Of a stretch of DNA of 64,000 bases, positions 8,678-16,628 are shown one piece after another. Each line of letters opens with the position of its first letter. Positions within the stretch are counted from its first letter, which is position 1. Origin of the DNA: Candidatus Nanopelagicus hibericus (GTDB lineage: Bacteria > Actinomycetota > Actinomycetes > Nanopelagicales > Nanopelagicaceae); the NCBI RefSeq assembly GCF_002288005.1, contig NZ_CP016771.1, positions 744,001 to 808,000 of the forward strand. The letters are read 5' to 3'. Made by a program: the position numbers and the translations under genes. The notes beneath the pieces were generated by a model that was given only the letters and a program-made list of their open reading frames with translations, was not told where the DNA came from and ran no database searches.

Positions 8678-9572
8678 ACCCAAGCTTTGCTAAAAGTTTA
8701 GGATCTTTTTGCCACTCTTTAGATACCTTGACATGAATTTGTAGAAAGACTTGCATATCAACTAAATTTTCAATTGATTTTCGGGCAATTGTGCCGATAG
8801 ATTTCAACTTACTGCCTTGTGGACCAATAATAATTCCCTTTTGACTATCACGTTCCACATGCAATGTTGCACTAATATCAAAAATCTTTCCCCCTTCTCG
8901 CTCCCCCATCTCCTCAATAGTGACCATAACCGAGTGTGGCAGCTCCTCATACAACTCTTCGATTGCAGCTTCCCTAATCAAATCGGCATACATTAATTCC
9001 TCGGCTTGATCAGTATTTATATCTGTTGGATAGAGTGCTGGTGATTTAGGTAGATTTTTTGCAAGTAGCTCTAAAAGCAACTCTGTTTGCTCCAGATTTT
9101 TTGCTGAAACTGGCACAATTTCTGCTCGACTCAAACCTAATTTATCTACGAAAGCAGATACCTGCGTAAGTTTGACCGCTAAATCTGATTTTGAAACAGC
9201 ATCTACTTTTGTTACGACTAGAAAGAGCGGTTGCCCATTTTTAATTTGTTTTGCAATGTATTCATCTCCTGCGCCGATCTCCTCATTCGCTGGTAGACAC
9301 AATAAAACTGAATCAGTTGAACTTATATTTTCAGTAACCATCGAATTGAGTCTTGTCCCAAGAGCGGTTTTAGGTTTATGCATTCCTGGAGTATCAACCA
9401 AAATCATTTGAAAATCCTGTCGATTAACAATTCCACGAATTGGATTTCTTGTGGTATTTGGATGGTGTGAAGTGATTACGATTTTGCTACCGACTAGGGC
9501 ATTTACAAGTGTTGACTTGCCAGTGTTTGGACGACCAACTACAGCAACAAATCCTGCTTTAAAATTTTCCAT
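8655..9572 (-). CDS. era: GTPase Era (16S rRNA-binding)
   Basis: An essential ribosome-assembly GTPase, 305 aa, that binds the 3' end of 16S rRNA and aids 30S maturation. The G1 P-loop GRPNTGKST is at about residues 13-21, and G3 (DTPGMH) and G4 (TKVD) follow. A C-terminal KH domain starts near residue 205 and includes GIIIGPQGSKLKSIG. In many actinobacteria era follows ybeY and the CNNM gene. Here those genes are about 28 kb away and era instead follows dprA by 24 bases. Its 3' end overlaps the EamA gene on the other strand. Confidence 0.97.
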   Translation of the reverse strand: MENFKAGFVAVVGRPNTGKSTLVNALVGSKIVITSHHPNTTRNPIRGIVNRQDFQMILVDTPGMHKPKTALGTRLNSMVTENISSTDSVLLCLPANEEIGAGDEYIAKQIKNGQPLFLVVTKVDAVSKSDLAVKLTQVSAFVDKLGLSRAEIVPVSAKNLEQTELLLELLAKNLPKSPALYPTDINTDQAEELMYADLIREAAIEELYEELPHSVMVTIEEMGEREGGKIFDISATLHVERDSQKGIIIGPQGSKLKSIGTIARKSIENLVDMQVFLQIHVKVSKEWQKDPKLLAKLGFTDALSD

Positions 9573-9596
9573 TGGCTACATTCTCTCACCTTTTAT

Positions 9597-10478
9597 TTAT
9601 CTCAATTGCAATGGCGTTATTACCTCAAGAATTTCATCCAAGCTTGTTGCGATATCTGCAACTCGTTCAGAGATGAGCCGATGACATCCTTCACTTAATG
9701 GTGATGTGACTTCACCTGGAATCGCAAAAACTGGCCTGAAGATCTCGGCGGCATCTCGGGCGGTTCGAATTGAGCCACTAACAAACTCTGCCTCAACTAC
9801 CACTGTTGCTTTTGTCAGGGCAGCAATTAATCTATTTCGAACCAAAAATTTATACGGAGCCGACCTCTCCGAGGGCATCGATTCAGATAACAAAAGTCCT
9901 GAATCAGATATTTGTTTGAATAATCCTTGATTCTCAGGTGGATATAGATTATTCACTCCCGCTGCCAATACAGAGATAGTAATTCCACCGGCAGCAAGTG
10001 CACCCATGTGCGCTGCTGTATCAATTCCATAAGCACCTCCACTAACCACACAAACTCTAAATATTGCTGCCTCGTAAGCTAGTTTTTTTGCCACAGTGAC
10101 TCCGTAATTGGTGGGCCTCCTACTTCCGACAATCGAGATGGATTGCTCAAGCGTTCCTAGTGCTTCTCGATTGCCCGAGCAAACTAAGCCAATTGGCGGG
10201 ACGGACAAATCATTTAATGGATTAGGCCAATCTATGCTTTCATTAGTGATAAAGAATGCGTTGGCTTGTTTGATCTCAACTTTTAACTCCGCTAAATCTC
10301 GACTTTGAATCTGATATCTTAATTTAGAAATATTTGGCTGGCTTAGGTATTTCCTACCCTCAATAATTTTGCAGTAAACAGCAGTAGCGCTATGAGTATT
10401 GACTTCATTAATCCAAAAAGTATTCCCAACCTCGATAACTGAGAAAAGTATTAATCTTGCGGAAATCTCATCTATCAC
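9597..10478 (-). CDS. dprA: DNA-processing protein DprA
   Basis: A 293-aa Rossmann-fold ssDNA-binding protein that loads RecA onto incoming DNA during natural transformation. Diagnostic motifs are VGSRRPTNYG, VSGGAYGIDTAAH and VLAAGVNNLYP, followed by the AIPGEVTSPLSEG segment. The C-terminus ends soon after the core, leaving no room for a full winged-helix (DprA_WH) domain. ComEA and ComEC are encoded at 47-50 kb, so the DNA-uptake route is at least partly retained. In most actinobacteria yraN and comM separate rnhB from dprA; here only 56 bases separate them. Confidence 0.94.
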   Translation of the reverse strand: MIDEISARLILFSVIEVGNTFWINEVNTHSATAVYCKIIEGRKYLSQPNISKLRYQIQSRDLAELKVEIKQANAFFITNESIDWPNPLNDLSVPPIGLVCSGNREALGTLEQSISIVGSRRPTNYGVTVAKKLAYEAAIFRVCVVSGGAYGIDTAAHMGALAAGGITISVLAAGVNNLYPPENQGLFKQISDSGLLLSESMPSERSAPYKFLVRNRLIAALTKATVVVEAEFVSGSIRTARDAAEIFRPVFAIPGEVTSPLSEGCHRLISERVADIATSLDEILEVITPLQLR

Positions 10479-10534
10479 TAAATAAACTTAACTAGTTTTT
10501 TGCAAGGATTGACTGCAATTGCAATCCCTGTGTA

Positions 10535-11134
10535 TTACTTGAGCAGTGCTGCAATATTTGAGAATGATTTTCGGTGAATTGGTAGCACACCGTGTTTTTT
10601 AATCGCTTCAGTATGTGATTCTGTTATATACCCTTTGTGACTGGCAAAGCCATACTGGGGATATTGCTTATCAAATGAAATCATTATTCGATCTCGATAG
10701 ACCTTCGCCAAAATAGATGCAGCACTAATTGAAATTGCCACCTGATCCCCCTTCCAAACAGAGAGATTGGGAGTGGTTAATCCTGGTATGGGATAGCCAT
10801 CGGTGAGAATGTATTCAGGTGTAATCTCCAATGTATTTACCGCTCTTCGCATTCCTTCGATGTTGCATTTATGCAAGCCAAGTGAATCAATTTCTGCAGG
10901 TGCAATTTCAATTATGGCATAAGTAAGACAATTACTGATTACAACATCAAAAAGTGCTTCTCGCTTAGATTCACTTAGCTCTTTTGAGTCTCTGACATCT
11001 GCCAGAAGATTGGAGAGTGGGTCCTTTAGAATTGCAGCGGCAATAACTAGTGGACCAGCACATGGTCCGCGACCTGCTTCATCCACTCCGGCAATATTTT
11101 TAATACCCACCTTAAGCAGATTTTGCTCGATCAT
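10535..11134 (-). CDS. rnhB: Ribonuclease HII
   Basis: A 199-aa endonuclease that nicks RNA-DNA hybrids and removes misincorporated ribonucleotides. The N-terminal GVDEAGRGPCAGP motif carries the first Asp and Glu of the metal site; later blocks include DSKELSESKRE, the conserved DG...P segment (ILTDGYP) and ASILAKVYRD with another acidic ligand. It follows lepB by 5 bases on the minus strand, the usual actinobacterial order lepB-rnhB. Confidence 0.96.
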   Translation of the reverse strand: MIEQNLLKVGIKNIAGVDEAGRGPCAGPLVIAAAILKDPLSNLLADVRDSKELSESKREALFDVVISNCLTYAIIEIAPAEIDSLGLHKCNIEGMRRAVNTLEITPEYILTDGYPIPGLTTPNLSVWKGDQVAISISAASILAKVYRDRIMISFDKQYPQYGFASHKGYITESHTEAIKKHGVLPIHRKSFSNIAALLK

Positions 11135-11139
11135 AAAAC

Positions 11140-11817
11140 TTAAGGTTTGTCTTTGACAGGTATCTTTTTTAAGTCCTCGCCTTTTTCAATTATTGAGACA
11201 TTACCGATTGGCCAAACTATAAAGCTGGCCCTGCCAACAACTTTACTTAACGGAACTAAGCCATTATTTGCAGAATCTGGCTGATATCTGGAATCAGCAC
11301 TGGCCGCTCGATGATCACCCATCACCCAAATAAATCCGGCTGGGACATCTATATTAAACTTAGTATCACTTGGTTTATCGCCATCAAATATATATGGCTC
11401 ATTTATTGCGACGCCGTTTACCTGCAACTTTCCACTTGGATCACAACAGGTGACATTATCTCCACCCACGCCAATTACGCGTTTAATCAAATACTGCTTG
11501 GCTGGATCTGGAATAACTCCAACCATTATTAGACCAGATTTTAGCTTTCCGATTAAAGCTGAATCATTTGACTCTGATACTGAACCAAGCCAATTATCTG
11601 GATCGCCAAAAACTACTACCTCTCCTCGCTTGATATCGCTGAACAGCGCGCCAAATTTATTGACCGCAATTCGGTCACCAATTTGTAAAGTATTTTCCAT
11701 CGAGCCTGAAGGAATATAGAAAAAATGCAGAAAAAAGGTTTTAATTACGATTGAAACTACTAATGCCGAAACTACAATAATTGGTAGTTCGCGAAGGAAG
11801 GAGCCCTTCTTTGGCAT
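11140..11817 (-). CDS. lepB: Signal peptidase I
   Basis: A 225-aa membrane-anchored serine protease that removes signal peptides from exported proteins. One N-terminal membrane segment (about residues 10-30) is followed by the IPSGSMENTL box with the catalytic Ser. The RVIGVGGD box carries the Lys of the Ser-Lys dyad just upstream of it, and the GDHRAASADSR box is at the C-terminal end. It sits directly after rpsP with a 14-base gap. In relatives, khpA, rimM, trmD and rplS lie in that gap. Confidence 0.96.
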   Translation of the reverse strand: MPKKGSFLRELPIIVVSALVVSIVIKTFFLHFFYIPSGSMENTLQIGDRIAVNKFGALFSDIKRGEVVVFGDPDNWLGSVSESNDSALIGKLKSGLIMVGVIPDPAKQYLIKRVIGVGGDNVTCCDPSGKLQVNGVAINEPYIFDGDKPSDTKFNIDVPAGFIWVMGDHRAASADSRYQPDSANNGLVPLSKVVGRASFIVWPIGNVSIIEKGEDLKKIPVKDKP

Positions 11818-11831
11818 ATGTTTGAAGTTAC

Positions 11832-12386
11832 TTAAGCTTGTGGAGTTTCATCCGCAACAGCTTCAGCAACAGCCTCTGCAACTGGTGCTTCTTCGACAAC
11901 TGGCGCAGCCTCTGCAACAGGTGCTGCTTCAACAACTGGCGCAGCCTCTGTAACTGGTGCTGCTTCAACAACAGGTGCAGCTTTTGCGGCTAAACGCTCT
12001 GCAGCTTTTTTCTTTAAAGTTGTTGCACCATCTGCTGGCTCATTCATAGCTTCTTTAACGGCAGCCTCATACGCCACTCGCTTATCAATCCGTGCTGGCT
12101 GTGGTTTAACCGATCCTTCGGTCCCTGGCAAGCCGTTTGCTTTTTGATAATCACCTGTCAACTTCAATAATGCAGTAACCGCCTCAGTTGGTTGTGCACC
12201 AACGCCCAGCCAATATTGCACGCGCTCTGAGTTAACTTCAATTAGAGATGGTTCAGATGCTGGTGAGTAACGACCAATTTCTTCAATGGCTTTTGAGTTT
12301 CTTGCCGAACGAGAATCTGCAATCACAATACGAAAATGAGGCGTGCGAATCTTTCCAAGACGCATTAATTTAATCTTTACTGACAC
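11832..12386 (-). CDS. rpsP: 30S ribosomal protein S16 with repetitive Ala/Pro/Val/Glu tail
   Basis: Residues 1 to about 85 are a standard S16 ([45 protein letters not shown]), which binds 16S rRNA during early 30S assembly. The protein continues to 184 aa, against about 80-150 in most bacteria. It has a Lys-rich linker (about 100-136), then six hexapeptide repeats of the type APVxEA at residues 137-172 and an acidic end. Similar but shorter Ala-rich tails are known on actinobacterial S16. The start is GTG at 12386 preceded by GGGAG. A 156-base spacer with possible RNA structure separates it from ffh. Confidence 0.95.
   Translation of the reverse strand: MSVKIKLMRLGKIRTPHFRIVIADSRSARNSKAIEEIGRYSPASEPSLIEVNSERVQYWLGVGAQPTEAVTALLKLTGDYQKANGLPGTEGSVKPQPARIDKRVAYEAAVKEAMNEPADGATTLKKKAAERLAAKAAPVVEAAPVTEAAPVVEAAPVAEAAPVVEEAPVAEAVAEAVADETPQA
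11871..11978 (-). repeat. Tandem repeat inside rpsP encoding APVxEA hexapeptides
   Basis: Six consecutive 18-base units encode [30 protein letters not shown] and APVAEA. A higher-order period of 36 bases is visible in the DNA (alternating gcaacTGGTGC and acaaCTGGCGC type units on the plus strand). The repeat is in frame, so copy-number change by slippage would lengthen or shorten the S16 tail without breaking the gene. Confidence 0.85.
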
Positions 12387-12422
12387 AAAACTCCCTATAG
12401 AAAATTAGACGGCATTTCTTTC

Positions 12423-12443
12423 GTAAACAGCGGGGGCGTTTAC
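12423..12443. promoter_or_regulatory. Inverted repeat upstream of rpsP (GTAAAC-n9-GTTTAC)
   Basis: Perfect 6-base arms GTAAAC and GTTTAC are separated by a G-rich 9-base spacer, about 37 bases upstream of the rpsP GTG. Its position in the rpsP leader or promoter makes an operator or small RNA hairpin possible. No known regulator is assigned. Confidence 0.25.
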
Positions 12444-12465
12444 TTCCAGAGATAACCTTGCGGAC

Positions 12466-12540
12466 AAAAATTGCTGTGGGTTAGAGGGTCCCATTAGCAG
12501 ATGGCTAATCTTGCCAGCAGATGGGGCTAAACCCAAATTG
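12466..12540 (-). terminator. Putative structured element/terminator between ffh and rpsP
   Basis: Read on the minus strand just after the ffh stop, TGGGTT...AACCCA (12530-12535 with 12477-12482) closes an outer stem. CCCAT/ATGGG can extend it, and ATTAGC-catct-GCTAAT (12493-12509) forms an inner hairpin. A run of five T follows at 12466-12470. It could terminate ffh transcripts or attenuate rpsP. The stem is interrupted, so this is a tentative call from base pairing by eye. Confidence 0.4.
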
Positions 12541-12542
12541 GC

Positions 12543-13976
12543 TTACTTTCCCTCTTCCAACGCCCGTTTAGCAGGGTTACCTGAGCGGGACTTTTTCTTT
12601 GGAATTTCAATCTTATTTTGTGGCACTTGCCCACCACCTATACCGGCAAAACTTGGCAATCCTGCAGCAGGATTTTTACCTCTCATTTGTTTCATCATTT
12701 TTTGTGCTTGGCTAAACCGCTCAACCAAAGAGTTGATTTCTGAGATTGCGCGACCGCTGCCTTGCGCTATACGGGCTCGCCTAGAACCATTTAGAATTTT
12801 AGGATTTCGGCGTTCAAGCGGCGTCATAGATTCAATGATTGCCCTACTCCTAACTAATTCTGATTCATCAAAATTTTCTATTTGCTTTTTCATTCCAGTA
12901 GCACCGGGTAGTAAACTCATCAATTTGCTTATGCTGCCCATATTTTTCATTGCCTCAAGTTGAGAGAGAAAATCTTCGAAGGTGAAATCTTCACCCTTAA
13001 CAAACTTCTCTTCTAATTTCTTTGAAGAATCCTCTGGCATGGCTCGCTTTGCCTGCTCTGCTAGGGATGCCACATCTCCTAGCCCCAGAATCCGAGATGA
13101 CATTCGTTCTGGATAAAAAGGCTCAAAATCATTTATTTTTTCACCGGTTGAGGTAAAAATTATTGGCTTACCTGTTAATTCAACTACTGAAAGTGCAGCG
13201 CCGCCCCTGGCATCACCATCAAGCTTGGTTAGCACTATGGCATCGAAACCGACCCCTTGGGCAAATGCTTTTGCAGTAAAGGCGGCATCCTGACCGATCA
13301 TTGCGTCAACAACAAAAAACACCTCATCTGGATTTACTGCATTTCGCACATTTGTTACTTGTTGCATCATCTCTTCATCGATTCCGGTGCGACCTGCAGT
13401 ATCAATAATCACGAAGTTGTGCAGCTTTTCGGTAGCGAATCTCAGACCTGCCCGAGCCACCTCAACTGGATCACCCACTCCATTTCCAGGCTCTGGAGCA
13501 AAAACAGGAATTTTGATTGATTGACCAACAACTTGAAGTTGAGTTACCGCGTTTGGCCGCTGCAGGTCAGCTGCCACAAGTAGTGGTGTATTTCCTTCAC
13601 TCTTGAAGTAGTTTGCCAATTTTCCCGCCAATGATGTTTTTCCGGCACCTTGCAAGCCAGTTAATAAAATTACCGTTGGTGCAGTTTTGGCGTACCTAAC
13701 TCTGCGAGTATTTCCGCCTAAGGTCAGGGTTAATTGATTGTTGACGATTTCAAATATTTTCTGCGATGGATTTGTGCTTCTATTTATTTCATCGCTTTTC
13801 TCTTGAAATTTCTCTAGGATTTTGGCAGAGAAATTATCAGCCACCGCAAGAGCAACATCAGAGTCTAATAGAGCTAATTTTATATCCTGGGCGAATTCAA
13901 CTAATTGTGGTTGTGTGACTTTGCCACGTAGGCCAGAAAATACTGTAGAAAATCTCTGGCCTAACGCTTCGAACAT
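12543..13976 (-). CDS. ffh: Signal recognition particle protein Ffh (SRP54)
   Basis: A 477-aa SRP GTPase that binds signal sequences on ribosomes and delivers them to FtsY. The N domain covers about residues 1-90. The G domain has G1 TGLQGAGKTSLAGKLA near residue 105, DTAGR near 190 and TKLDGDARGG. The methionine-rich M domain (about 300-430) includes the conserved GSGR segment that binds SRP RNA, and a basic tail ends the protein. The SRP RNA gene was not found in the window. It follows glnB by 20 bases, where glnD lies in other actinobacteria. Its partner ftsY is 2.6 kb upstream. Confidence 0.97.
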   Translation of the reverse strand: MFEALGQRFSTVFSGLRGKVTQPQLVEFAQDIKLALLDSDVALAVADNFSAKILEKFQEKSDEINRSTNPSQKIFEIVNNQLTLTLGGNTRRVRYAKTAPTVILLTGLQGAGKTSLAGKLANYFKSEGNTPLLVAADLQRPNAVTQLQVVGQSIKIPVFAPEPGNGVGDPVEVARAGLRFATEKLHNFVIIDTAGRTGIDEEMMQQVTNVRNAVNPDEVFFVVDAMIGQDAAFTAKAFAQGVGFDAIVLTKLDGDARGGAALSVVELTGKPIIFTSTGEKINDFEPFYPERMSSRILGLGDVASLAEQAKRAMPEDSSKKLEEKFVKGEDFTFEDFLSQLEAMKNMGSISKLMSLLPGATGMKKQIENFDESELVRSRAIIESMTPLERRNPKILNGSRRARIAQGSGRAISEINSLVERFSQAQKMMKQMRGKNPAAGLPSFAGIGGGQVPQNKIEIPKKKSRSGNPAKRALEEGK

Positions 13977-13996
13977 GGAGGCATCTTACATATTAT

Positions 13997-15636
<1,640 letters not shown>

Positions 15637-15737
15637 TTAATCTCCATTTTTCAATCAGTTTTGGATAAATATGGGAAACCTCGTCGTTGAGATGGCATAA
15701 CTATGCATAGGGCGGGTTAAAACAGGCGCTCTTTAAG

Positions 15738-15753
15738 GTTTCAACCTCGTGAC
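15738..15753 (-). promoter_or_regulatory. Putative GlnR box upstream of amt
   Basis: On the minus strand the site reads GTCACGAGGTTGAAAC, which fits the actinobacterial GlnR consensus gTnAc-n6-GaAAc exactly at the conserved positions. It lies 102 bases upstream of the amt start in the 148-base ftsY-amt spacer. A second, poor half-site (TTAAC) occurs just upstream. The match is by eye, and glnR itself is not in the window. Confidence 0.5.
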
Positions 15754-15784
15754 AGTTTTACCTCTTATGTTAAAAGTATGTTAC

Positions 15785-16621
15785 TTAGCCAAATAAAGCT
15801 TGGATATACCGATCCGGGTCAAAGGGGGCAAAGTCTTTTATCTGCTCACCTGTCGCGACAAACTTGATCGGCACTCCGCTCTCCTTTTCGACCGCCAGCG
15901 CTACTCCGCCCTTAGCTGAACCATCTAGTTTGGTAATAATAAATCCGGTGACCCCCACTGCCTCAATAAACACCTTCGCCTGATTCATTCCATTTTGCCC
16001 AGTGGTGGCATCAATTACTAACAAAATCTCATCTACTGAAGATTGCTTCTCGATTACTTTTATTACCTTACCCAACTCTGCCATCAAATTTTGCTTAGTG
16101 TGCAATCGGCCAGCGGTGTCAACAATTAAATAATCATAACTTTCTGCTTTAGCTTTTTCAACTGCAGAATATGCAACCGAGGCGGGATCACTGTTGACTT
16201 GCCCAATAACTATTTCAGTTTTAATTCGTTCAGCCCAAGTGTGCAACTGATCCGTAGCGGCGGCGCGAAAAGTATCTGCAGCGGCTAACAAAACTTTATT
16301 ACCGCTATTTTTAAGCATACTAGCGATTTTCGCTACAGAGGTAGTTTTCCCAGTTCCATTAACACCAACTATCAGAATGGTTTTTAGGGAGGTATCTCCT
16401 GATATTAAAGTGCGATCTTTTTTACTTAGCCAGTTAGAGATCACCTGGGATATCGCAGTTTTTGCATCCTCTGGCTTTACCGACTTAGCGGTAGTGATGA
16501 CTTGATCTATTAAATCTACGCCTAGATCTGCAGTAATTAAATTGACTCTTATTTCATCCCATTCTTGTTCACTTATTGCACCAGAACGTAAGGCAGTGAA
16601 TAAGCGTTGAAATAAACTCAT
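15785..16621 (-). CDS. ftsY: Signal recognition particle receptor FtsY (minimal NG form)
   Basis: The SRP receptor GTPase that docks the SRP-ribosome complex at the membrane. At 278 aa it consists of only the N domain (about 1-75) and G domain; G1 is GVNGTGKTT at residues 86-94, with DTAGRLH and TKLDGSAKGG following. The acidic, membrane-targeting A domain of the E. coli type and the long N-terminal extension of many actinobacterial FtsY proteins are absent. Membrane attachment must rest on the N-terminal MSLFQRLFTALR helix, which looks amphipathic. It follows smc by 7 bases. Confidence 0.96.
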   Translation of the reverse strand: MSLFQRLFTALRSGAISEQEWDEIRVNLITADLGVDLIDQVITTAKSVKPEDAKTAISQVISNWLSKKDRTLISGDTSLKTILIVGVNGTGKTTSVAKIASMLKNSGNKVLLAAADTFRAAATDQLHTWAERIKTEIVIGQVNSDPASVAYSAVEKAKAESYDYLIVDTAGRLHTKQNLMAELGKVIKVIEKQSSVDEILLVIDATTGQNGMNQAKVFIEAVGVTGFIITKLDGSAKGGVALAVEKESGVPIKFVATGEQIKDFAPFDPDRYIQALFG

Positions 16622-16628
16622 TTACTTT

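Noticed and set aside
11862-11978. Regular repeats that might look like a CRISPR array
   Set aside because: They are in-frame hexapeptide codons within rpsP, with no unique spacers and no cas genes.
12387-12542. SRP RNA gene beside ffh
   Set aside because: The conserved domain IV sequence with its GGAA tetraloop and AGCAG internal loop is not present in the structured spacer.
12511-12963. 150-aa plus-strand open frame opposite ffh
   Set aside because: It lies entirely antisense to the strongly supported ffh M-domain region, has no recognisable family, and has the composition of a reverse-frame shadow.
15754-15784. Second GlnR half-site pair upstream of the amt box
   Set aside because: Only TTAAC fits one half, and the matching GaAAc half reads GGTAA; spacing to the good box is also off by two bases.
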